A stretch of 64,000 bases of DNA from Diphasiastrum complanatum (lineage: Eukaryota > Streptophyta > Lycopodiopsida > Lycopodiales > Lycopodiaceae), in NCBI GenBank assembly GCA_029204225.1, contig CM055104.1, positions 56,126,264 to 56,190,263 of the forward strand. Reading direction: 5' to 3'. Of the stretch, positions 48,456 to 59,368 are shown in pieces (the stretch's first letter is position 1; every line of letters begins with the position of its first letter). The notes beneath the pieces are model-generated. The model was given only the letters and a program-made list of their open reading frames with translations. It did not search any database and was not told the origin of the DNA. The position numbers and the translations under genes are program-made.

Positions 48456-51400
48456 AAGAAAGAAAGAAAGAAAGTTTATTAATGTCTGTCCAGTGTCCGT
48501 AGGCACAAAAGACAAAATACAGTACATACAAAGTAGGAGCAATGTCCATATGAGAACCTATTTCTAAACTATCTCTCTATCAAAAGTCAACTGATTACAG
48601 ATAAAACAACACTACTATGCTGAGGTACAGATGCAACAGCTTAACGACTAGCTCTGCTGAGGCAAACAACTAAAGAAGAACCAAATCACTGAGTGGTTGA
48701 TCTGAAGAAGCGAGTGATAAGTTGTGAGGTGCATCTTAATTATTTGTGAATCGTGATTCAAGAGTTGCTAAAGTTTAATCATTAATGAGGTTTGAACTTT
48801 GAACTATAACTTATAAGTTTTCTAAACCTGCGAAATGTTCCAACTTCCCAGCATGAGTAGCTTTGCATATATTTTTGTTGTCATGGAGCGGTTGCTGAAG
48901 GTGCAAAATACTTCAGCAAATGGTTGTTTCCAACCATTGGGCAGAGTGGAGCGGTTCCACAGAGGCCTGATCCCGAACGTTTGAGAGGATTCCTGAAGGT
49001 TTGAGAGGATCATACTCTCTAGTCACTTTTGTGAGGAGGACGAGTATATTGTTATCGGGCTACAGGTGCTACACACCGTCTTGCGCATCACAAACAGAGA
49101 AGGGTCCACTTTGGGCCTTCTCTATGAGTTCATGGAGAAGATGGGTGAGCAATTGCATAGTTGCACCATGTTAAGCCTAGACAAGTAAAATTTGAATTGT
49201 AATCCATTATCTTGAATCTTGCCTAGGCTCTACTTGTAATTTCAATTTTGTTAACTCTAGTCTCTGATACAATCACGATTCACAAGTCTATTGATAATTG
49301 TTCCAAAACTTTACATTTTGACTCACACAAGCTTGAGGAGATAAAAGAAAAGTGGCAAACCAAATGGCAATGGTTCCATAAGCCACTACATGTTGTTGCC
49401 CACATCTTGCATCCTCACACTCTCACAAAGAAAGCTTGACTAGAATTAATTTGAGTCACATGTCAATTCTACACACAAAAAATGAGACACCTAAAACTCA
49501 GATCAAAACATTAGATTTGATGATCCAATCTCAAATCTACCCTTATATATTTGAAATCTCTATTGATTTCTCTACACAATGTGGAAAAAATCTCATAACA
49601 TGCTAATTTGGAATGATCTCAAAGAAATGGCTCCTCTCTGGTCCTGCACACTTCCACACGTGTGGGGAAGACACCTAAGGCTCAAAACCAATGATTGATC
49701 CCAAATTTCCAATGCTACCAAATGTTAGAAGCTTGTCGTTCCAAAACTAGCTCAAAACTTCCTATTTTTGGACGATCAAACACTCATCCTCTTGTACTTG
49801 GCTTTGATACCATGTTGAAGAAAAGTACAATTAGGACCATAAATGGATTCATACAATTCACAAGAGTGATTGGTTGCATTACTATCAACATCTCCATCAA
49901 AACTAGCACCTAGAATTGACACCATGTAGATCTATAAGCAAGAGCAATCTAAAGCAATGTGTTAATGATCAAATAGGCCGAGCCACAGCCTGTTGTACGG
50001 ACAAAGACCTCAAAGCAAAGTACTAACACTAATTGAAGATTAGGTCCACCAAAATGCATGCAAAGTGTAAAGAGTCGTGGTTGATGCTACAAGAGTTGGA
50101 GCCCATTCGGAAGTTAGGGGCCAAGTATGGATGCATCATTCAACATTGTATTAAGTGGTTGGAGTGATTGTACGAAGGTCCATTTTATTTACATATTGGT
50201 GTCTTCATCCATGGTCATGGTGTTTTTGAGAACAATGAGCATTTGACATGTTTAAGGTAGGCATTGTGGCTACAAAATTGCATGTTTGAGCACATTAGGA
50301 AAGTCATTGAGAACATGGGGCTTGTTGATAATGTTGTACATATAGTCTAAAGTTTCCTTCCTATTCAGAATGGGTCGAATCGGAATCGGCCAAATCAGCC
50401 TATTCGGCCTATTCGAATCGGTCCTACGGTTTTCGAATTGGTGAATCGGTTTTAGGGTTTCAAACCAAGTAGTGGCATGCTCTTCCTTCCTCCTATTTCT
50501 TCTTCCTCTTCTTCTTCTTCCTACTCTTCGCTTCCTCATCCTCCCTTCACTTCCACTTCCTTTTTTCCCTTCCACTACTTTCTCATACCTTTTCGCATGC
50601 TTGCGTCCTCCTACTCCTTGTTCCAAATACACAAAAAAGTTTACCCAAACAAGACTCAGTGCCCCCATGATTTATTCGATCAGATTCAAAGTGATCGATT
50701 TAAGCAACCTGCAAATCAATGGGTTCACACAATTTGATTTGCATTCATCTTCCACACTATCTGATCACATTCTTCATTCTGAATTGGATTTGAAACCCTT
50801 GTACCCAAACTTTTGCAGAAATAAAAGGAAGCCATCCAAGCAAAAATAATAGGTCTCTTGACAATAAGGACTTATGTGAGGAAGAGGGCAAGCCTTCATA
50901 AAAAACCCTTTTCCGAGTGCAGAATAAAGTAACCTCAAGTGTGAAGGAATAACTGACAGCTGTCCACTCCCGCCGAAAAGCTCCTTAAGGTGCATGTGAT
51001 CCTTGGCACTTGCTGACTGGCTATTCAAAATAACCTTCTGATGAAGGATCTACATCATACTTGTCAATCAGTCATAGGCCCAACAATCAAGAGAAAGACT
51101 CCATAAAGTGGAACCAGCTAGGGTCAGCCAGTTCCACCGAGAGCGGCCAGTTCCAATGCGTTTTTCTTTATTTAATTATTTTTTTTGGAGCTACAGGAAG
51201 GTTACAGTTATGGTTTCGGCATTCCTGGTCCTGCATGAGGTTCTGGCCTTACACCGCCTCTGCTGACATGATCATCCTTTGAAGCCTGGTGACGCTGAGT
51301 ATCTAGGCTCCCTTAACATGCAAAAAAAACTCCCAAGTGCTACTACGCCAAGAGAGGTGGCACCAAAACACAAAGAGCACTTCAGATTACGCCAAAGACG

Positions 51401-51586
51401 ACTCTGAAAACAAAAAGGAAACCCAACAAGAATCCTTGGAGCAAGAAGGGAAGGCTCCTCTTGTCACATGGCAGAACAGCGAGCCTTGCCGAAAGAAATA
51501 AATATATTGATGCACAAAACAAGAAAAACAGCAATAAGAGCCGGAATTTGGGCCTTACCAAGCTTGTTTCGCTTAGATTTGGGCAT
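39804..51586 (-). CDS. MRTO4: Ribosome assembly factor MRT4 (mRNA turnover protein 4)
   Basis: Eight minus-strand exons: 51586-51559, 45722-45557, 41829-41739, 41622-41564, 41472-41412, 41297-41207, 40115-40039 and 39908-39804. They join in phase to 225 codons plus TAG. Landmarks in order: [156 protein letters not shown]. This is the uL10-like protein MRT4, which occupies the P-stalk site of pre-60S ribosomes in the nucleolus and is later exchanged for uL10/P0. Length matches the family. All acceptors are AG. Donors are GT except intron 2, which is AGCAG/GCAAGT (GC-AG). Introns 1 (5836 bp) and 2 (3727 bp) hold repeats. The promoter has telo-box, TATA and TGGGCC motifs. No stops or shifts: probably functional. 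Confidence 0.95.
43119..43165. repeat. Hairpin and perfect palindrome in MRT4 intron 2
   Basis: GTTCCGATCC (43119-43128), a 4-base loop, then GGATCGGAAC (43133-43142). Six bases later is an 18-bp perfect palindrome, GTTCCGTACGTACGGAAC (43148-43165). Further GTTCC/GGAAC words follow to 43190. Confidence 0.85.
43730..43975 (+). other. Arg/Gly-rich open segment in MRT4 intron 2
   Basis: A plus-strand frame reads [15 protein letters not shown] and [16 protein letters not shown]. It is GC-richer than the intron around it and may be a captured coding scrap. No family recognised. Confidence 0.25.
47230..47520 (+). mobile_element. LTR end and primer-binding site in MRT4 intron 1
   Basis: A GC-rich stretch ends in TGTAACA (47506), then TGGTATCAGAGC (47509-47520). 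It is an LTR-retrotransposon remnant unrelated to families A or B; its LTR start and internal region are not resolved. Confidence 0.6.
48421..48478. repeat. (TG)n and GAAA-rich microsatellite in intron 1
   Basis: TG array at 48421-48448, then agaagaaagaaagaaagaaag. Confidence 0.93.
49417..49975 (-). mobile_element. Copia fragment: leader, PBS and LTR end in MRT4 intron 1
   Basis: Minus-strand PBS TGGTATCAAAGC (49801-49812) abuts an LTR end TTCAACA at 49813. The LTR piece (gtacaattaggaccataaatgg) is a diverged relative of the element 2 LTR (gtacaaaaaggaccaagagtgg), and the leader resembles 26060-26130. It carries CCACACGTGTGG at 49654-49665. Confidence 0.7.
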
Positions 51587-51742
51587 GGCGATCGATATGG
51601 ATACGACCAAAGAACAATAGATCGGTCCTGGTTGATCCAACCTTCTCCTCCTCCTGTGGGAAAGACGAGACTGCTCAGCACTGCTCGCTCTTGCTACGAT
51701 CAGAAGACGTAGTATCGTGAATAGTGATTGTTAGCTTCTGCG

Positions 51743-51769
51743 CTTATATAACCCTAAACCCTAAACCCT
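51743..51769 (-). promoter_or_regulatory. MRT4 core promoter: TATA box and telo-boxes
   Basis: Minus-strand TATATAAG (51743-51750) is directly preceded upstream by three AGGGTTT telo-box units (plus strand aaccctaaaccctaaaccct, 50-51769). The ATG is 158 bp downstream, leaving room for a short 5' UTR. Telo-boxes are typical of plant ribosome-biogenesis gene promoters. The spacing fits a start site near 51715. Confidence 0.8.
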
Positions 51770-51821
51770 CACCTAGGTTTTCTCTTAAGCCCTAACATGC
51801 TCCAATAATGGGGCTTAATCT

Positions 51822-51858
51822 TGGGCCATTTTAAAGAGAGACTCTCGGTTTTGGGCCC
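51822..51858 (-). promoter_or_regulatory. Two TGGGCC (site II) motifs upstream of MRT4
   Basis: TGGGCC at 51822-51827 and TGGGCCC at 51852-51858, 50-85 bp beyond the telo-boxes. The pair of site II plus telo-box is the known module for coordinated expression of translation genes through TCP factors. Confidence 0.6.
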
Positions 51859-51859
51859 G

Positions 51860-53303
51860 ACCCAATGTATGCTTGCCATGTGGAGTTCTACAATGTTTTT
51901 TAAGCAATTATGTTATATGCACATACCACCTAGCAATGCTATTTGGGCAATGCCATGTGAGGGGCACAAGCCCCTAAGATGTCACTTCACCGCGGTTGGG
52001 AATCTAACTTGCGCCTAGCCAATCTCAATCAACAACTCTACCCATACACACAGCTATTGACTTTTGGAATGTTTGTTGCATGGAGGCTTAGTTGCTTGCC
52101 ATGTGACAAAAGCATCCCCTTGGCATCCCTTTCGTAAAAGACGTGTGCCCTTCATAGAAATATATTTTCCTTCTAACCGTTCCACACAAAAAAAACTAAT
52201 ATTTTATACCAAAAACTATTCCTGGAAAACCAGTTGGCTTCATATCCTTCGTACACATAATAAAAATAAAAATAAAGTTTTATCGCAACAGTGCAAGCTA
52301 CTGTGATGATTTGCTAAAAGTAGAGGTGCCCTGACCACATTGTTTTTTCCATTTTTTAACAATCTAAATGATTCTGAAACATCTCATACAGCGAGGTTTT
52401 TTGTGATTGAAAGTTCACTTCTTTAAACTTATGATCACCTTTAGTGTTAATGCATTAAGAGTAAAATTAGGACATTGTATACTTATTTTATAATCCCACA
52501 CGAGGTAAGTTAGTGTATCATGCTTGAGTTGAGCTCAACCACCTAGTTTGGTTCTTTGTAATCCCACTAGTTGATAGTACAAGGAAGAATTGTGTACTTG
52601 TTTTGGTGAATATTATGTTTAGTTGTTCAATAAACGTGGAAATAGTAGAATTTGGCTAATTGTAGATTACAATAATATGTAGATTGTAGGCTTTATGAGA
52701 AAATGTAGCATGAATAATTTCACTTTGCAATGTATTATATTATTGAGCATGTTCAAGGTGTTCAATTTTACGATACAATATTGTTGATCCTGCGAAAACA
52801 TAATTGTCAATGGCTTCTAAGGTTGTCGGAAAGTATGGTTTGTGAGAATGTGTCTGGGTTTCTTATAAACATAATCTATGTAATGTCATTAGATTATGAT
52901 CATTTACAATATTATGTTTGTATTTAGATAATGATCTAGTATTTAGTGATTGAATACTGAGATAGAACTGGCGAAGGTTCCTCTTACATTAAAATATAGT
53001 TTTTGTAGTTTGGGGAGGGTAAAAATGGAGATTTTCTATTTTTTGTGTAAGTATACATATTGGGAATATGAAACTCCCATTTTGTTGTTGTTCTTAGGCG
53101 TGTCATTTCTTCTTGTACAGATGGATTAATTTTAAAGTGTTCTGAAGTTAACGGCGATGTGATGTATAAATTGCGATTCGATGTGATTTTGTCGAGTTTT
53201 TCTACCTATCTCACAATTTTTGAATTCTATCCATACAATGTCTTTTGTAGAGGTCATGGTTCTAGTTTGGAAAATGGCGTCTGCTCCATTAACAAGTCCA
53301 TCT
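51860..53303. other. No supported gene
   Basis: AT-rich sequence. The minus-strand continuation of the Helitron helicase would enter from the right, but I cannot follow it beyond 53304. No CTRR end with hairpin was recognised. Confidence 0.3.
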
Positions 53304-53959
53304 TCAACATCTATGTTTGTTGCCCAACATGCCTTGTTTCACATAAATTGTTCTTGCTAATGATAATGTTGTCGATGGTGCCTCTGGTATTATTATTGTA
53401 GCACTGCAACTAGGATTAAGAATGTCAATTGCTTGTAGACAAAATTCTGTACTTGTGATTGTATGATAGATCTGATTGTTGTATTGTTGTATATCTTTGT
53501 TTGTGAAAAATAGATACGATAAATTGGGCACGGAGGGTGATGTTTTATGACAATGTTCATTTAACCAATCAATATCTGTAGATGTATGCGTGGTTTCTCT
53601 AATTTTGTTTAACACATGTATGAATTCTATATTTTGTTGTCGCATTACTTGTTCAAGTTCATAGCATGTGAACATGTTGTGCCAGCATGAATTAGTAAGT
53701 GTTGCCAAACTATTTTGAGGTTGTTTAAAGATTTAGGAGTCTAGAACAGGTGTTGTTTGAAATAGATCACCACAAGTTATAACATCAATTCCGCCAAAAC
53801 ATTTTGATGGATGATGTTTGATAGTTTGAAGTCATTGATCTGCGAATTGGAAAGTTCTTTCACCAATTAAAGAAATTTCATCAAATACTACAGGTTGTAA
53901 ATTTTTGTATTGAAGAGGTGCATGGATCAATGGTCCAATAGGATTAAGAGGTGGCAAAG
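53304..53959 (-). pseudogene. Helitron PIF1 helicase, second half
   Basis: The minus strand reads LPPLNPIGPLIHAPLQ, VVFDEISLIGERTFQFADQ (Walker B, DEIS), CFGGIDVITCGDLFQTTPV (helicase motif III region), then a 134-codon frame with WHNMFTCYELEQVMRQQ and LSYLFFTNKDIQQYNNQIYH. It begins almost exactly where the plus-strand Helitron at 30543-33540 stops. Its start at 53959 coincides with the start of an LTR-like segment. Two in-frame stops (after FQFADQ and LDS). Confidence 0.85.
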
Positions 53960-54307
53960 TGTGGTCCAATCATAGTTAAGCATAGTGGTAGCTCGTGGAT
54001 CTACTAGTATCATTGTACTCCTCATTTGGATCCAATTGATTTTTGAAATTGAGTGGATTTTGAGTGTAATTGGATTTCTAGTTTTCTCTCTCTACTCGAG
54101 AGCTCGTGATGATTTTCTCTCTCTACCAAGGAGAGCAGCTTGTTTTTACTTAGAATAGTTTTTTAATACTTTCCACACGTGTGAGTGAGAGTTGGAAGTG
54201 ATTGAATGCATGTAGTAGTGTGTTTTTGCCATAGAATCACTTGGTGCATCTACACATCTTAGGAGATCACAAGTACATGTGTTGACTTCACACGTGTGAA
54301 ATCAACA
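53960..54307 (+). mobile_element. Copia element 6 LTR
   Basis: Ends GTGTGAAATCAACA directly before a PBS. The start is placed at TGTGGTCCAATC (53960), where Helitron coding similarity stops, but no second copy confirms it. It includes ccacacgtgtgag (54173) and a 26-bp near-palindrome at its end. Confidence 0.6.
54281..54306. promoter_or_regulatory. 26-bp near-palindrome at LTR end
   Basis: GTTGACTTCACAC followed by GTGTGAAATCAAC, one mismatched pair. It lies immediately before the primer-binding site. Confidence 0.7.
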
Positions 54308-54320
54308 TGGTATCAGAGCC
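54308..54320 (+). promoter_or_regulatory. Primer-binding site, element 6
   Basis: tggtatcagagcc following the LTR end. Confidence 0.88.
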
Positions 54321-55411
54321 TACCTAAGGTTACCATGCATTTTGATCCATTTGAGTGAAAACTATTCATCAATCTTGAGCTAGAAATTGTCAAGATCCAT
54401 TTTCCTAGCTATCTTGTCCAATTTTGGATCAAAAGAGATCAAAAGAACATTGATTGGGTCTGACCTAGTACTGTACAGAATCAGGTGCTCAGACACGTGT
54501 GAGGAACATCCAATTTCAGTTTGGGTGTTCTCTCTCATGCTTGATCCATTTATCTTGCTTGATAGCTTGTTTTGAAGCTATTTTTGTCTAGTTTCTAATG
54601 CAATCAGTTTCATTCCATTTGGTTGAGCCAATCAAAAGTTATAAGCTTTTGAAGAGGGTTAGGTAGGGCACCTAGACCTGGGTGGACACATTTGGTTTGG
54701 TCAAGAGATTGTTTGGTTGATCCAAAATCACAGTTGATACTCTCCAAGCCTCTCTAAACCCCTACTAGCATATTTTTGCTTCTTTTCTTTTTCTTTGCTT
54801 CCTACATGGCTAGCTTCACCATGTTCTATATTCACCCCAAACATTTCCATGTCAACCTGTAAGTCATCTTCATTCAAATCAAAGTCTACATTTTGGGTGG
54901 GAGTTGACTAACCATACATATGTTTGAGGGTCTTCTGATGTTTTTTGGGAGCCATATGTACTCTTAATCTGTCAACAAAAGATAATACAATAAGTAACAT
55001 CAGATTCTAGCTTGTTTACTTCCAAGTAACTAATGTGAATTAGTAAGTCTTACAAAGGTGGACAAGGATTATTGTACATTCTGTTAATTTTCTAAGAAGA
55101 GCCACATATTCACTAAGTTGTAAGGAAGGACTTCTAAATTTTGCAAACGTAGGCCACCTCTTCAAAAATGAATATGGGAGTAATCAACTTGATGTAATTT
55201 TAAATTTTGAACCTTGTGTCCACTACAAGAACTTCATTTAATTTCTTATTTTGCAAAGAAGCTTATTATAGTTAGGTACCAATAACTGTTATGTTTGATG
55301 AAAAATAGATTCTTAAAGAGCACTTGGATCTATTAAAGCTATTAGAGAAATAACATATCTTATGTTGCAAAGACATGTGACTGCCAATTTCTAATAGAAA
55401 CATAGTTTATT
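54321..55411 (+). other. Element 6 leader and AT-rich spacer
   Basis: The first 400 bp resembles the element 5 leader (21033-21420). No gag frame follows; a possible start at 54806 (MASFTMFYI) is not continued. The remainder is featureless up to the LINE. Confidence 0.5.
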
Positions 55412-55419
55412 ACATTAAA

Positions 55420-56757
55420 TTTTTTTTTTTTTGAATGTAAGCAGGGGATATATCACCAGAGAGAAGATTTACACCCTATACAATGTTGGAGAGGTTGTTT
55501 TGAGTCTCTCCACTGAACGCAGAATCTAGCCCTTTAGCATGAGGAGGGCTTTAACTTTTTTTAACTGACTAGACTTTTTTTTTTTTCCTTTTCATACATA
55601 CTTAAGACTGCTCTCAAATAATGATTGAGCATGTCCCAAAGACCAGATAATAACGAAATGACACTACGGTTGAGCCCAAAAACCTGAGAGTTTCTGAGTT
55701 TCCAGATAGACCAAATTAAGGCCGCTCTACAAGCAAGCCAGAGAACTGAGTCTACTTTAACATTTTGACCAAGAAGCCAAGCATGTTCATCAAGAGAAGA
55801 GAGACCTACAAATCTAGAGACCTCTAGGATTAAAGACTTATAAGGCTCATTATGAACACACAAAAGAAAGGTGTGCTGGATACTATCCAACGAGGTGTCG
55901 CACCTATCGCAATATCCGCTAGAGTAACCCCATGGTAGTCATGTTTCCCCTGTCCAAACTGCCCTGTGTACAATCCTCCAAAGAAGAATAGAGACTTTGG
56001 GGTCCACAAAATTCCTCCAAATGTTCCTAAAGCACCTCTCCCATTCCTTGATCGATCAGTGGATGCTCCATCTTCTGTTGAGCCTGTCCACAAGCTTTCC
56101 TGGCATCTTGTCTTCCCTTGGAGGTTTCAGTGATGCTTTCGTCTTGCCATCCCATGTAAACCACTACTTTTGGACTTTTCCTATGAGCCCCACTTTTCAA
56201 GTCCACCAACCTACATGCCTTCCATCTCTCCCAAACCAGTCTACTCTCATGGGGTCTCAAGTGGTATGCTTCCTTAATTTCCCTCTTCTTTCTCCATCTG
56301 CCTTTGCCCCAATCCCAGAGATCTCCCCAGTGTAGGATCCCCTTATGAGAGATCTTCCAAGCTACCTTGACCTCCCTGTCCTCCAAGTGGGCCTAGCCTC
56401 TCAAGGCCCAACAACTCAGCTCGAGCAATCTCCCCTCTTGCTTCATCAATGGCTCCCTCCAAGAAACCTGGAGCCCACTTTGTTTCACTCATGCCAGATA
56501 GATCTGAATAAGTCACTTTCTTTGCCCCTGAAATGCCACTCTGAAAGTAATAGATCCCATAGTCTCCATTTCCTCCATCCAGTTGCTTGGGAAGGCGCCC
56601 ACTGTTTGGCTGCCTCCTATAGGAGAAGAGCCCATGAGTCCACTTGGTTTGAGGCTGCCCTGAGAAGCCAACTTGCGATGCTTCTAGCTCCCATAATCCT
56701 TCCATCCGGAATGCCCAACCCCCCCAACTGCTTAGGGAGCACGCAAGTCTCACCTTT
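55420..56757 (-). pseudogene. LINE ORF2 3' region and poly-A tail
   Basis: The minus strand carries LGGLGIPDGRIMGA at its start (about 56740), continuing the RT thumb/connection. It then has blocks typical of the zf-RVT region (HWGDLWDWGKGRW, then HTFLLCVHN near 55870). It ends in an A-tail (plus-strand T run 55420-55432). Many stops. Confidence 0.75.
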
Positions 56758-57461
56758 ATGAGAGTGTTGTGGAGAGAGTCCTCAGCCACACTTATCCTTA
56801 ATGGCAGGCTAACAAAGCCCTTTATGCTTGGGAGATCCATCCGTCAGGGGTGCCCACTAGGCCCCTATTTGTTTGTCCTTGCCTCTGAGGCCTTGGGATA
56901 CGTTATAAGGGCCAAGATAGAGGAAAAGAAAATTCAGCCCATTCAAACTGTAGACACACATTCTCTTTGCCACCAGGCCTTTGTGGATGACTTCAACTTC
57001 ATAGCCCGGAATGATTCAAACTCAGTGGAGGAGATACTCAGGTGCCTTGATATTTTTTGTTCAGCTTCAGAAGAGGTGGTGAACAATACCAAAACAGCAT
57101 ATCGGGTGAGTTCAGGGATAGTTCCAGTGGCTCTACAAGAGAGGAGGTGTGTATGCTTACAAGAAGGTGTCCTATTCAGATTATTGGGGGTGCCCATGGG
57201 ATTTGGAGTCTCCTTGCATGCTAGATGGCAGTGGGTAATAGGGAATATCTGCCCTACCCTGGATAGATGGAAGAACCTTCAGGCTAATATGGCAGGTCGA
57301 GCATTAGTTCTCAAACACCTTATAATCCCGAAGGTGGTCTACTTTTTGGCTTGTTGGCAGCCTTTTGATGTGGATCTTCAAAGATTTGAGGCTATGTGCA
57401 GGAATTTTGTGTGGTCCTCAGACTTCGACAAGAGAGGGTATGTGGGAGTGGCCTGGGAGGA
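56758..57461 (+). pseudogene. Inverted middle of LINE reverse transcriptase
   Basis: The plus strand reads LWRESSATLILNGRLTKPF, GRSIRQGCPLGPYLFVLAS (RT motif B), CHQAFVDDFNFIAR (motif C, catalytic DD), LLGVPMGFGVS and GRALVLKHLIIPKVVYFL. These follow motif A in a normal LINE, but motif A lies on the minus strand at about 57530. The flanking parts join well if this segment is turned round (FGPRF then LWRESS; VAWEE then LPKQLGGLG-type sequence), so the inversion is about 704 bp. Confidence 0.88.
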
Positions 57462-59304
57462 ACCTCGGTCCAAATCCCATGCTCCTTAGCACCTCCGTGA
57501 TGAAGCCCCATTCCATCCTGTCATAGGCTTTATCGAGATCCACTTTCAGAAAAACATAGTCTTGCCCTGTCCTCTCTGCATGGTTCATACCCTCCCACAT
57601 CGAGAATATGACCTCTTGGATATGTCTCCCTGCTACAAATCCCTTTTGTTCCTCCTCGACCCAGCCAGCCATTTTACTTTTCATTCTGTTGACCATGGCC
57701 TTAGCTAAAATTTTGTATCCGGTAGTCAACATGGTGATGGGTCTCCAATTCCTCAGCTGGTCCCTAGGCCCTTTTCTGTGAATCAGTTTAATGATGCCTT
57801 GGTTCATAATGTTAGGCAAAGCGCCCTTCCTCACTGATTCCTCCCATACCTTCAAAAGGAGAGGTGCAATCTCTTCTTGGAAAGCCGAATAAAATTCAGC
57901 CCCTAGTCCATCTATCCCTGCAGCTCTACCTTTCTTCTGTTCTTCTATTGACTGTAGGATCTCCTCAAGGGATAGGGGTTCATCCAATCGCTCCCTATCA
58001 TGCCCATCCACCATCCTCGGAATGTAAGAGAGGAACTCTTGCCTAGCCCTCATTTTCCCTCCATAATTTTCCTCCTCTTTCCCCATTAGCCCCTTGTAAT
58101 AATCCAGGATAAGGTCCTCATTCTCCTTCTCATCTCCAGCTACTTGACCACTCTCATTGGTGAGCATGGGTATGTGATCCATTTGCTGCTTCACTTTGAG
58201 AACTCGGAATGTTTTCTTAACCGGTCTATCCCCCTGTCGGGCCCACCAAGATCTGAAGAACTTCTGCAAATGCTCAATTGCTTGCCTCTCAAGTTCTCTG
58301 AGTTTACTCTTTTCTTCAAGAAGAGTAGTTTCCAGCCAATCCTCTCCATCTTTGATTCTCTTTTCCAATCTATCAAGGGTTGCTCTCACCTTTGCTCTTC
58401 TCCCCGAGATAGCCTTCTTGGTTGAGGCCAATAACTTTTGAATTTCTTTGAGGGCCGCCAACCAAATCCTTGTTGCCGATCCTCTCTTTTTCCCTGCCTC
58501 ATGTAAGATCTCTCTGATGGAGAGCTTAACTTCCTCCATCTCCAAAAGTTTAGAGTCCGTTCTAAACCAAGAGCAAGTGTGGAATCGCTTTGCCCCATCA
58601 AATCTGAAAATTACGGGCTTGTGGTCCGAGAATAGAAAGTCACTCTTCACCTTGAATTTTGCAAAAGGCATTTGGGTCCTAAGCCCTTGTGAGGTATAGC
58701 CCCTGTCTAGTCTTGCCATCCTCATGTCATTCCCTTCCTGATGGTTACTCCATGTATAGTCTTGCTGGCCATCCATTTCCTGGATGCCTATGACTTGCTT
58801 CAAATGCATCCACTCCTCAAACTCTCCTCCGGAGATCAAACTGCCCTTCCCTTTGTATCTATCCTGCTGAAACTCAACCATGTTGAAGTCTCCCATAAGA
58901 ATCATCTCTCCTCCGATTTCAGCCAGTTCCTTCCAAAGAGTATGTCTTTCACTTGGGGTGTTCTTAGCATAGATGAAGAGGAGGTTGAGCCAAAACCCCT
59001 CCCACAGAACCTTCACTCCCATCCAATCGTGATTTTGACCATATGAGATTAGGCCCAGTCTACTCTCCCACCTCTCGTGGATTCCCAAGGCCAGCCCTCC
59101 TTGCCCCCTTGGGTGGTCTGTCCAAAACCATAAATGATCTCTAGAAAGTGTATTCAGGTTCCTTTGGAGATCCTCTCCTGAAAGTTTGACCTCATGTAGA
59201 GAAATTATGTCAATTACCAGTTGATTATCCCTCATCCACTTTCTCCACGCCCTGGCCTTCTCCTCTTTTGAGAGGCCCCTGGTATTTGCCGAAAGAACTA
59301 GCAT
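57462..59304 (-). pseudogene. LINE ORF2 5' part: endonuclease and RT start
   Basis: Minus-strand frame from MLVLSANTRGLSKEEKARAW. The APE-type endonuclease motifs are present: SLHEVKL (catalytic Glu), LMGDFNMVEF and SDHKPVIFRF. A long helical linker follows, then the RT fingers: GIIKLIHRKGPRDQLRNWRP, FVAGRHIQEVIFS and FLKVDLDKAYDRMEW (motif A). The frame is continuous for over 600 codons and is cut at the inversion boundary. It nicks target DNA and primes reverse transcription in intact relatives; here RT is disrupted. Confidence 0.92.
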
Positions 59305-59368
59305 CGTAGTGACCTTTTGTCACCCCTAATTCCAGGGTTTTTGACTCTTCCTTTTTTCTTAGGCTTAT

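Noticed and set aside
51382-51681. 99-codon minus-strand frame with a hydrophobic stretch, a possible small membrane protein
   Set aside because: It overlaps MRT4 exon 1 and its splice donor in a different frame; the hydrophobic stretch is intron sequence.
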